Assembly (NCBI GenBank): GCA_029776465.1
Contig: JAKOTC010000044.1
Coordinates: 1 to 6,674, forward strand
From: Bacillota bacterium
Lineage (GTDB): Bacteria; Bacillota; Clostridia; Oscillospirales; JAKOTC01
DNA length: 6,674 nt
Direction of reading: 5' to 3'
Shown in pieces: positions 1 through 5,885 of this stretch; position 1 is the stretch's first letter; each line of letters starts with the position of its first letter. Below the pieces are notes generated by a model. That model was given only the letters and a program-made list of their open reading frames with translations. It did no database searches and was not told the origin of the DNA. The position numbers and the translations under genes were made by a program.

Positions 1-384
1 ATCCCGCGGGATGGAGATGATCTTCATGGTTTTTTCCTCTTTGAAGAAGGCCACCACCATCAAAACATCCGTCAGGGACTCGGTTTCGTCAAACCCCACG
101 CAGAGGAAATAGGTAATATCGTCCTTTTTTTCATCACGGCCTATAATGGCCCCTGTTCCGGTATCGTCGTCGTCCAGGTCAACCCCCGCCGAGAAGGGAC
201 GCCAGTTTAATAAAAGCGTAACGGCCACAGAGAGGAAGGACAGTGTGATCATACAGATCGAGGCAACAAGTTTGATCTTTTCCTTCTTCGTAAACTTGAC
301 TTTGACCTTCTTTTTCTTGGTTTTAACATTTGCCCTGCCACTCTTGACTGCAGACGCATTGCTGTTTCTTTTCATTTCAGACAT
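1..384 (-). CDS. LCP (LytR-CpsA-Psr) family protein, N-terminal part, cut by window edge
   Basis: Only the first 128 codons are in the window; the frame is open to base 1. The product starts with a very basic cytoplasmic tail (Lys/Arg-rich, residues about 5-38), then one hydrophobic membrane segment (about 39-59), an acidic linker (DLDDDD, 69-74), and the start of the catalytic domain. There, YFLCVGFDE (92-100), TDVLMVVAF (105-113) and MKIISIPRD (120-128) match the opening strands of LCP domains, including the conserved Asp and the terminal Arg-Asp that bind the pyrophosphate of the lipid substrate. Family members are membrane-anchored enzymes that move lipid-linked glycopolymers, such as teichoic acids or capsule, onto peptidoglycan; the exact polymer cannot be told here. 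The ATG at 384 lies 7 bases after the yqeK stop. A second ATG at 375 has AAGGA 8 bases upstream and may be the true start. The position after yqeK is usual in Clostridia. Confidence 0.88.
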   Translation of the reverse strand, partial: MSEMKRNSNASAVKSGRANVKTKKKKVKVKFTKKEKIKLVASICMITLSFLSVAVTLLLNWRPFSAGVDLDDDDTGTGAIIGRDEKKDDITYFLCVGFDETESLTDVLMVVAFFKEEKTMKIISIPRD

Positions 385-391
385 CCTTAAA

Positions 392-964
392 TTACCCCTT
401 CAAAAATTCGGCATAAGCCTCTTCACTGCGGGGATGTATGGCTTCCCCGTTTTTCTGTAGCTTTGTCAGCGTGGCTTTCAGTCCGGTTAATACGCCTTCT
501 TTCAAACTTTTCTGCGCCGCCTCCCTGATAAGCTCGACTCCGGGAAATTTTCTATCCCTTGATATCATATCCGCAAGGTAAATAATTTGTTCGAGTTTGG
601 ACATTCCGGCTCGTCCGGTGGTGTGAAAGCGAACCGCCATCAGCAAGTCCTCATCCTCTATCCCATAGGTTGTCCGAAGATAAGCCTCGCCTGCCGGCGC
701 ATGCAAAAGCTGACCGTTTTCCTTTTCGGCATTATCTATCATTATAGCAGACTTAGAAGCCCATTGCAACTGCTCCTCCGGGGGAGCGCCCTTCATGATG
801 TCATGCAAAAGACCCGCAAGCTCGGCTTTTTCCGTGTCGGCCCCATACCGGGCGGCCAGCTCTTTGGCCGCTTCGGCAACGGCGATGCTGTGGGCCAGCC
901 TTCCGGGTTTTAAACGGGCTTTGATGATTTCCAGCGCCTGCTCTTTATTTTGTATTCCCTTCAT
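392..964 (-). CDS. yqeK: YqeK-type HD-domain hydrolase, symmetrical Ap4A phosphatase
   Basis: The protein has 190 residues, the usual size of the YqeK family. HD-superfamily metal ligands are visible in order: His25 (GRLAHSIAVAE), His54-Asp55 (LLHDIMK), His88 (LLHAPAGE), His114 (FHTTGR) and Asp132 (IIYLADMIS). The stretch RFHTTGRAGMSKLEQIIYLAD is very typical of YqeK. Family members studied in Firmicutes split diadenosine tetraphosphate into two ADP using a di-iron centre, so the likely role is removal of Ap4A, a stress nucleotide, in the cytoplasm. The ATG overlaps the nadD stop as ATGA, which suggests translational coupling; AAGAG lies about 9 bases upstream as a weak ribosome binding site. 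The nadD-yqeK pairing is widespread in Firmicutes. All expected ligands are present, so I expect an active enzyme. The function comes from family knowledge. Confidence 0.95.
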   Translation of the reverse strand: MKGIQNKEQALEIIKARLKPGRLAHSIAVAEAAKELAARYGADTEKAELAGLLHDIMKGAPPEEQLQWASKSAIMIDNAEKENGQLLHAPAGEAYLRTTYGIEDEDLLMAVRFHTTGRAGMSKLEQIIYLADMISRDRKFPGVELIREAAQKSLKEGVLTGLKATLTKLQKNGEAIHPRSEEAYAEFLKG

Positions 965-1554
965 TGATAAAATCTCTTTTCCCGAATCCTTTTTGCCACC
1001 TGATCATCCAGCCAGCGGGAGGTATCCTCCCCCTCCCGGATCAGCTTGCGAAGCTCGGTGGAGGAGATGTCCAGCACCGGAATATCCAGCACGATGACCC
1101 GAAAGCCCCAGCCCTCCAGCGCTTCGGCGTGCTTTTGGAGAATCGGCAGCTGATCGGCGGTTCTCGGCGCGGCGCAGACAGTAGTGGTTTGAGAGATCCA
1201 TATAGCGTTTTTCCAGCTGCCGATGGATAAAAACATATCCCCGCCGACGATCAGGTAAAGCTCTTTATTGGGCTCGGCAATCGCCTCCAGGGTTTGATAG
1301 GTATAGCTGACGCCGCCCCGCCTGATCTCAATATCCGAGACCTCGATGCCCGGATGTCCCTCGGCGGCCAGTCGGCACAGCTCAAGACGTTCTTCCCCCG
1401 GAAGCATCCCCTCCTCCTGCTTAAAAGGAGAGCAGGCTGCCGGTATTAGTAACAGTTTATCCAGCCCCAGCTTCACGATGGCCTGTTCCGCCAAGGCGAT
1501 ATGCCCTTTGTGAATAGGGTTGAAGCTGCCGCCGAATATCCCGATCTTTTCCAT
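961..1554 (-). CDS. nadD: Nicotinate-nucleotide adenylyltransferase NadD
   Basis: NadD transfers AMP from ATP to nicotinate mononucleotide, giving deamido-NAD, the second-last step of NAD synthesis in the cytoplasm. The protein shows the nucleotidyltransferase P-loop-like motif GGSFNPIHKGH (residues 8-18, with His15 and His18 binding the ATP phosphates), the family stretch YLIVGGDMF in the middle, and the C-terminal ISSTELR (163-169), which contacts the triphosphate. The length of about 197 residues is normal. I chose the ATG at 1554 because the product then begins MEKIGIFGG, as in most homologues. An ATG at 1566 would add four residues (MVIK), but the purine run GAGAGGG directly touches it, too close for a ribosome binding site; from 1554 it is about 12 bases away, rather far. 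The start is therefore not settled. The stop overlaps the yqeK start. A 40-base hairpin lies just upstream. Confidence 0.95.
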   Translation of the reverse strand: MEKIGIFGGSFNPIHKGHIALAEQAIVKLGLDKLLLIPAACSPFKQEEGMLPGEERLELCRLAAEGHPGIEVSDIEIRRGGVSYTYQTLEAIAEPNKELYLIVGGDMFLSIGSWKNAIWISQTTTVCAAPRTADQLPILQKHAEALEGWGFRVIVLDIPVLDISSTELRKLIREGEDTSRWLDDQVAKRIREKRFYQ

Positions 1555-1572
1555 TTTAATGACCATCCCTCT

Positions 1573-1612
1573 CAGGTAAAAGCTTTGGCGCAGGAGCCAA
1601 ACCTCTCACCTG
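1573..1612 (-). promoter_or_regulatory. 40-base RNA hairpin between yhbY and nadD
   Basis: Read on the minus strand as RNA, CAGGUGAGAG (1612-1603) pairs with CUUUUACCUG (1582-1573) and UUUGGC (1601-1596) pairs with GCCAAA (1589-1584), around the loop UCCUGC (1595-1590). There are 16 base pairs, including two G.U, with one G-G mismatch. It starts two bases after the yhbY stop and ends at the purine run that precedes nadD. No U-run follows, so it is not a normal terminator. The two G.U pairs would be A-C mismatches on the other strand, which favours an RNA role in the sense of the operon. Its function is unknown: it could affect nadD translation or be an RNA processing site. Confidence 0.6.
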
Positions 1613-1614
1613 TT

Positions 1615-1905
1615 CTATTTGCTCAGAAAAATCTTTTTGTCCTGCGGATTTTCACGGTAGAGCACGAACCGTCTGCCGATCACCTGAATAATCTCGGCAT
1701 TGACGGCCTGAGCCAGCTGGGTGGCCACATCCCGAACAGGAATCGGACAGGTTTCCAAAAGGCTGCCCTTAATCAATTCTCTTGCGGTGAGGGCGTCATC
1801 GGTTTGCTTGATCAGATTCTCGGTGATGTCACCCTTGCCCACCTGAATAATGGTTTCCAGCCCGTTTGCCATTGAACGAAGCTGGGCTCGTTGTTTTCCA
1901 GTCAT
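1615..1905 (-). CDS. yhbY: YhbY, CRS1-YhbY domain RNA-binding ribosome assembly factor
   Basis: This is a small basic protein of 96 residues, the usual length for stand-alone YhbY. It opens MTGKQRAQLRSMAN, has the RNA-binding GxxG loop in QVGKGD (residues 21-26), then ARELIKGSLLE (41-51) and ends its fold with IIQVIGRRFVLYR (72-84). This is the full CRS1-YhbY pattern. Homologues bind the large-subunit precursor and help ribosome assembly; that role is inferred from the family. I chose the ATG at 1905 because homologues start at this point and AAGG lies 6 bases upstream. An in-frame ATG at 1938 would add 11 residues but has no ribosome binding site and would translate a hairpin, so it is rejected. 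The gene lies 39 bases after rdgB, with a likely promoter in between. Confidence 0.93.
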   Translation of the reverse strand: MTGKQRAQLRSMANGLETIIQVGKGDITENLIKQTDDALTARELIKGSLLETCPIPVRDVATQLAQAVNAEIIQVIGRRFVLYRENPQDKKIFLSK

Positions 1906-1918
1906 AAACTGCCTTCCC

Positions 1919-1931
1919 GTGCCTATGGCAC
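1919..1931 (-). promoter_or_regulatory. Short hairpin upstream of the yhbY ribosome binding site
   Basis: On the minus strand GTGCC and GGCAC form a perfect 5-base stem around the loop ATA. It lies 6 to 10 bases before the GAAGG ribosome binding site of yhbY. If the promoter at 1939-1968 is used, transcription would start next to this hairpin, making it the very 5' end of the mRNA. It is short and could be chance. Confidence 0.35.
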
Positions 1932-1938
1932 TTATCAT

Positions 1939-1968
1939 TTTATATTATTTTATATTTTCTTCTTTCAA
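1939..1968 (-). promoter_or_regulatory. Candidate sigma-A promoter for yhbY-nadD-yqeK-LCP
   Basis: A -35-like TTGAAA (1968-1963, five of six consensus bases) and a -10-like TATAAA (1944-1939, five of six) are separated by 18 bases of nearly pure A/T. The -35 lies in the last codons of rdgB and the -10 directly after its stop. A start would be expected near 1932, giving a leader of about 27 bases before the yhbY ATG at 1905. AT-rich sequence can imitate promoters, but this stretch stands out against the GC-rich genes around it. Confidence 0.45.
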
Positions 1969-2544
1969 CCGCGCAATCAGCGCCTGAATCGCCCTTGCAC
2001 GATGGCTGTAAACCGCTTTTTCCGGCTCGCTCATTTCGCCGAAGGTCAAACCGGTTTCCTGCAGGATAAACAGGGGATCATATCCGAAGCCGTTTTCCCC
2101 CTTCTCTTCAAAGGCGATGTGTCCCTCGCATCTGCCCTCCACCTGAATGGTTTTGCCTCCCGGCAGGATGCAGCAGATAGCGCAGACAAATCGGGCTGTC
2201 CGTTCCTCCATGGGCGTGTCCCCGATTTCAGCCAGCAGCTTCCGGCGGCGGCCCCCGTCATCCAATCCCGCCCCGCCGTACCGGGCCGAATACATTCCGG
2301 GAGCGCCCTTTAGCACATCCACTTCCAGTCCGCTGTCATCGGCAATCACGGCGTATTCGCCGGAGGGGTTGCAGGCCTTTGCCTTGATCAGGGCATTCTC
2401 GGCATAGCTTGAACCGTTTTCCTCGGGGGCGCTGTTCTCGATGCCGGCCTCCGCCATGGAGCAGACCCGGTATCCCTCCCGCCCCATGATGGCCTCAAAC
2501 TCTGCCAGCTTGCCCTTGTTATTGGTTGCAATTACAAATATCAT
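1945..2544 (-). CDS. rdgB: RdgB/HAM1 XTP/dITP diphosphatase
   Basis: The enzyme hydrolyses non-canonical purine nucleotides (dITP, ITP, XTP) to monophosphates and pyrophosphate, keeping them out of DNA and RNA. The 199 residues are normal for the family. Visible motifs are the N-terminal ATNNKGKLAEF (6-16) that binds triphosphate, the acidic ENGSSYAENALIKA (42-55), ADDSGLEVD (68-76) with the catalytic Asp70, GAPGMYSARYGG (80-91), GFGYDPLF (152-159) that holds the base, and SHRARA (180-185). Small deviations are EKAVYSHR where many homologues have EKN before SHR, and SSY where TTF is common; neither removes a key residue. The ATG at 2544 has AGGA 8 bases upstream. The gene follows ftsY by 37 bases and is probably co-transcribed with it, though AT-rich sequence in the gap could hold a weak promoter. 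Confidence 0.96.
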   Translation of the reverse strand: MIFVIATNNKGKLAEFEAIMGREGYRVCSMAEAGIENSAPEENGSSYAENALIKAKACNPSGEYAVIADDSGLEVDVLKGAPGMYSARYGGAGLDDGGRRRKLLAEIGDTPMEERTARFVCAICCILPGGKTIQVEGRCEGHIAFEEKGENGFGYDPLFILQETGLTFGEMSEPEKAVYSHRARAIQALIARLKEENIK

Positions 2545-2562
2545 GCGTCTATTCCTATTCTT

Positions 2563-2592
2563 TATTAATCTTCAATAAATATTAATCTTCAA
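2563..2592 (-). repeat. 13-base direct repeat at the ftsY-rdgB junction
   Basis: The minus-strand sequence TTGAAGATTAATA occurs exactly twice, at 2592-2580 and 2575-2563, with a period of 17 bases. The first copy contains the last two codons and stop of ftsY; the second repeats this in the gap. It looks like a small tandem duplication. It also places TTGAAG and ATTAAT 17 bases apart, a weak promoter-like arrangement. Confidence 0.7.
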
Positions 2593-3490
2593 ACAAAGCT
2601 TTTGCGAAGCTCTTGGCGTCAAAGGGCTCCAGATCGTCAATCCCCTCGCCCAGGCCGATGAATTTCACCGGCATTCCCAGCTCCTTGCGGATGGAAATCA
2701 CGATGCCGCCCTTGGCCGTGCCGTCCAGCTTAGTCAGAATGATGCCGCTGATCTCGCAGGCCTCTCCGAACTGCTTGGCCTGAACCACCGCGTTCTGACC
2801 GGTGACCGCATCCAGCACCAGCAGGGTCTCAATGTCCGCTTCGGGCAGTTCACGCTTGATGATCCGGCCGATCTTGGCCAGCTCGTCCATCAGATTTTTC
2901 TTGGTGTGCAGCCGCCCGGCGGTGTCGCAGATGAGAATATCCGCCTGCTGGGCCTTTGCGGCGGCAATCCCGTCAAAGACCACGGCAGCCGGGTCGCTTC
3001 CCTGCTCCCGCTTGACTATGGGCACCCCGGCGCGGTTGGCCCAAACCTCCAGCTGATCGATGGCGGCAGCCCGGAAGGTGTCTGCAGCCGCTACCAGAAC
3101 CTTCTTTCCCTCGGCCTTATACCGGGCGGCAAGCTTGCCGATGCTGGTGGTTTTGCCCGCTCCGTTGACCCCGATAACCAAAATGACGCTGGGCTTGGTG
3201 GTCAGCTTCATCCCTTCGCCGCCCTCCAGCATTCCAGCCACAGTATCCACCAGAAGGGCGCGGACGGCTTCCGGGTCGGTGATATTCTCCCGCTTGACCT
3301 GTTTGCGCAGCTCATCGCAGATGGCGGCGGCTGAAACTGCCCCCACATCCGAGGCGATCAGCGCCTCCTCCAGTTCCTCGAAAAGCGCTTCATCCACTTT
3401 TTTGAAGCTTAAAACCACTTCTTCAAATCGCTTTGCAATGCTGTCCCTTGTTTTTTTCAAGCCTTCGCTGATTTTACTGAAAAAACCCAT
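2582..3490 (-). CDS. ftsY: Signal recognition particle receptor FtsY
   Basis: FtsY is the membrane-associated GTPase that receives ribosome-nascent chain-SRP complexes and passes them to the Sec translocon. The 302 residues contain a helical N domain (about 1-95) and a complete G domain: P-loop GVNGAGKT (107-114), DTFRAAAIDQL (137-147), DTAGR (189-193), the guanine-specificity motif TKLD (253-256), and the closing GLGEGIDDL (279-287). DTFRAAAIDQL and the closing motif are diagnostic for FtsY and separate it from its paralogue Ffh. The long acidic A domain of enterobacterial FtsY is absent, as is usual in Firmicutes; the amphipathic start (MGFFSKISEGLKK) probably binds membrane lipid. AGAAAGG lies 8 bases before the ATG. 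In Bacillus ftsY is followed by ylxM-ffh; here rdgB follows. A small hairpin overlaps the ribosome binding site. Confidence 0.97.
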   Translation of the reverse strand: MGFFSKISEGLKKTRDSIAKRFEEVVLSFKKVDEALFEELEEALIASDVGAVSAAAICDELRKQVKRENITDPEAVRALLVDTVAGMLEGGEGMKLTTKPSVILVIGVNGAGKTTSIGKLAARYKAEGKKVLVAAADTFRAAAIDQLEVWANRAGVPIVKREQGSDPAAVVFDGIAAAKAQQADILICDTAGRLHTKKNLMDELAKIGRIIKRELPEADIETLLVLDAVTGQNAVVQAKQFGEACEISGIILTKLDGTAKGGIVISIRKELGMPVKFIGLGEGIDDLEPFDAKSFAKALFED

Positions 3491-3500
3491 GATTGATACC

Positions 3501-3520
3501 TTTCTGCGATAAACGCGAAA
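3501..3520 (-). promoter_or_regulatory. Small hairpin overlapping the ftsY ribosome binding site
   Basis: On the minus strand TTTCGCG (3520-3514) pairs with CGC-A-GAAA (3508-3501), giving seven pairs with a bulged A around the loop TTTAT. The 3' arm contains the AAA of the AAAGG ribosome binding site (3503-3499), so folding could reduce ftsY translation. The stem is short and may be chance. Confidence 0.3.
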
Positions 3521-3523
3521 TCT

Positions 3524-3553
3524 TATATATAAATGCTAAGTACCTGTGCGCAA
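3524..3553 (-). promoter_or_regulatory. Weak candidate promoter for ftsY
   Basis: In the 91-base gap between smc and ftsY, TTGCGC (3553-3548) is followed after 16 bases by TATATA (3531-3526) or after 18 bases by TATAAG (3529-3524). The -35 matches only the TTG of the consensus. A start near 3517-3519 would put the hairpin at the 5' end of the mRNA. No terminator is visible after smc, so read-through from smc is also likely. Confidence 0.28.
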
Positions 3554-3581
3554 GGCGGTATGATGTTGATTATCTTAACTA

Positions 3582-5867
3582 TTATCCGGCCACGATGCCG
3601 ATTTTCTCCTCCACCTCATGAATCTTCAGCTCTAACAGCTTGGAGACGCCTTTTTGCTGCATGGTGACGCCATAAAGGAGATCCGCCGATTCCATGGTGC
3701 CCCGGCGGTGGGAAATGATAATGAACTGAGTGGAACCGGTCATCCGCCTTAAGTAGGCGGTAAAGCGCCGGATATTCACTTCGTCCAGCGCCGCTTCGAT
3801 TTCATCCAGCAGGCAGAAAGGAGATGGACGAACCTTTAAAATGGCAAAGTAGATGGCGATGGCAAGGAGCGCCTGCTCGCCGCCCGAAAGGGATTCCAGG
3901 CTGTTCACCCGTTTACCCGGCGGATGGGCGCTGATGTTGATGCCGCTCTCTAAGATATTCTGCGGATCATCCAGCTTTAATTCGGCATGGCCGCCTCCAA
4001 AGAGTTCGGAGAAGATCACCTTGAAATGGCCGTTGATCTCCTCATAGGTTTTGAGGAACATCTCCTTCATCGTCTCGTTGAGGTCGGTGATCATTTTTCT
4101 CAGCTCGGTGCGGGAGCGTTCAATGTCCTCTATCTGGCGCTTGAGGTTGGTATACCGCTCGAAGACCTCTTTATATTCGTCTGCGGCAGACACATTCACG
4201 CTGCCCAGCTTTTTGATCTCCTCCCGAATCCGGTTCAGCTCTTTGCCCGCCTTCCGGAAATCCTCCACCTCGGCGGCCTCAGCGGCAGCCTCCTGGCGGG
4301 TGAGGTTATACTCGTCCCAAAGCTTTGCCACAAGGGTGTCATACTCCGCCTGGGCGGCGGCGGCCCGCTCTTCCAGTCGGGCCAGTTCGGTGGAGAGAAG
4401 CTGGGTTTGGTTGTTGATCTCCTTCTCCCGCTCACGCAGCTTTGTGGACTCGGCTTCCAGCTCGGACCGCCTGGCCAGCTCATCCTGGATGGACTGTTCG
4501 GCTTCGTCGGCCCGACTGCTGAGTTCATCGACGGCTTTGCCGGTTTGGGCAATCTTCAGATCATCCTCCCGGTTGGCCTCTTCCAAAGCTTTAATCTCGG
4601 CTTCCAGCCCGGAAATCCGGCCGAGCTTGTCCGCCCTGTCGGCCTCGGCGCCGGCCAAAAGGCTCTGGATGTTCTCCATGTCCTTCTGACAGGCCAGCAG
4701 CCTGATTTTCGTCTCATTCAGCCGGGTGATCAGGGCATCCCGCCGGGTAAAAAACTCGCTTCGTCCGGTGGCAAGGCGCTGGCTCTCGGCGGTCTTTTCA
4801 GCCAGCAGGGCTTCGGTTTGCACCATCAGGCGGTCGTATTCTGCCAATTCCGAATCGGCGGAAAGGATTTTCCTGTCCATCTCAACCAGGCCGGACTCCA
4901 ATTCCGAAAGGGCGTTTTGGCTATCCTCCAGCGCTTTTTTCTGCTGGCTCAAAGCCATCTCGATTTTCATTTTTTCCTGGGAGAGACCGGCCGTCATCCG
5001 CTCGTTTTCCCGCAGGGCGTTTTCGGCGGACTCAACCTCTTTTCTCTCCGAAGCCAGGGCTGCGCGCTTTTCGTTGAGCCGGCCGGTAAGCCCGGCGACC
5101 TCCTCCCTCAGCGCGTTGATCTCGGCCTCCCGGCTGAGAATGCCAGTGCCCTTGCCCAGCGATCCGCCCGTGAGGGAGCCGCCGGCGTTGACCATCTGGC
5201 CGTCCAGAGTGACAACCCGCCAGCGATAGCCCGTGGCGCCGGCCAGAGCCGCTGCGCTGTCCAGATCCTCGCAGATCAGGATTCTGCCCAGCAGGTTGCC
5301 AAAGATCCCCCGGTACTGGGCGTCATATTCAATCAGGTCTGAGGCAACGCCCACAAACCCTCGGTATCCTTCAAACTGTTTTCCGCTGACCGTTTCACCC
5401 TTGATATTGGTCATCGGGAGAAAGGTGGCACGCCCCTGATTCTCCCGCTTCAGATATTGGATGGCGTATTTGGCCTGTTCTTCCGTTTCGGTGACGATAT
5501 TCTGAAGGGCGCCTCCCAGGGCCACTTCGATGGCCACCGTATATCGGGCGGGAACCCGCATCAGCTTGGAAACCGGTCCCCGGATGCCCTTCAGGCCCCC
5601 TCTCGCCGACTGGGTCAGCACAGCCTTGACAGAGTGGGCAAAGCCCTCCATCTGCTTTTCCATATCCTCCAATGTCTGGGCTTTGTGGCGCTTCTGCTCC
5701 ATCTCAATCGTCAGACGGTTGATCTCCGCCTCGGCGGCGGAGAGGCGCTCTTTGGCCCGGGAAAGCTTCATGGACAGGCCTTCCTGCATATTCTTCCGGC
5801 GCTGAAGGGACTCGGCGCTCTCGTTTAAATCGGCCTGCAGCAGATTGATCTCCTCTCGGATCTCCAA
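3582..5867 (-). CDS. smc: SMC C-terminal part: coiled coil, hinge, ATPase C-lobe
   Basis: The open frame after the internal stop encodes about 761 residues. In order, it holds the end of the N-terminal coiled coil (1-85), the hinge dimerisation domain (about 92-236, from GLKGIRGPVSKL to the glycine-rich NAGGSLTGGS), the C-terminal coiled coil (about 245-580), and the ATPase C-lobe with signature LSGGEQALLAIA (660-671), Walker B FCLLDEIEAALDE (684-696, with the catalytic Glu) and the switch His in FIIISHRRGTME (725-736). It lacks Walker A, so alone it could not hydrolyse ATP. The start given is a TTG at 5867 with AAAAAGG 8 bases upstream. An ATG at 5771 with AGGAAGG 7 bases upstream is a stronger-looking internal start. 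Either could be chance within a single gene; if the stop is a sequence error, these are just internal codons. Confidence 0.75.
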   Translation of the reverse strand: MEIREEINLLQADLNESAESLQRRKNMQEGLSMKLSRAKERLSAAEAEINRLTIEMEQKRHKAQTLEDMEKQMEGFAHSVKAVLTQSARGGLKGIRGPVSKLMRVPARYTVAIEVALGGALQNIVTETEEQAKYAIQYLKRENQGRATFLPMTNIKGETVSGKQFEGYRGFVGVASDLIEYDAQYRGIFGNLLGRILICEDLDSAAALAGATGYRWRVVTLDGQMVNAGGSLTGGSLGKGTGILSREAEINALREEVAGLTGRLNEKRAALASERKEVESAENALRENERMTAGLSQEKMKIEMALSQQKKALEDSQNALSELESGLVEMDRKILSADSELAEYDRLMVQTEALLAEKTAESQRLATGRSEFFTRRDALITRLNETKIRLLACQKDMENIQSLLAGAEADRADKLGRISGLEAEIKALEEANREDDLKIAQTGKAVDELSSRADEAEQSIQDELARRSELEAESTKLREREKEINNQTQLLSTELARLEERAAAAQAEYDTLVAKLWDEYNLTRQEAAAEAAEVEDFRKAGKELNRIREEIKKLGSVNVSAADEYKEVFERYTNLKRQIEDIERSRTELRKMITDLNETMKEMFLKTYEEINGHFKVIFSELFGGGHAELKLDDPQNILESGINISAHPPGKRVNSLESLSGGEQALLAIAIYFAILKVRPSPFCLLDEIEAALDEVNIRRFTAYLRRMTGSTQFIIISHRRGTMESADLLYGVTMQQKGVSKLLELKIHEVEEKIGIVAG

Positions 5868-5885
5868 AATTGCGGCCTTTTTGGC

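Noticed and set aside
1004..1230. Small open frames on both strands inside nadD
   Set aside because: They overlap conserved NadD coding sequence, have no recognisable domain and are explained as out-of-frame shadows.
1573..1612. The yhbY-nadD hairpin as an intrinsic terminator or a riboswitch
   Set aside because: No U-run follows in the direction of transcription, and the gap of about 48 bases is too small for a known riboswitch class with an expression platform.
1906..1938. An 11-residue N-terminal extension of YhbY from the ATG at 1938
   Set aside because: There is no ribosome binding site for it, it would cover the promoter-proximal hairpin, and homologues begin at the MTGKQRA position.
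3987..5342. A 451-codon open frame on the plus strand opposite smc
   Set aside because: It lies wholly antisense to clearly conserved SMC hinge and coiled-coil sequence. Its Leu/Gly/Pro-rich composition is what GC-rich Glu/Lys/Ala coiled-coil codons give in reverse, and no domain is recognisable.
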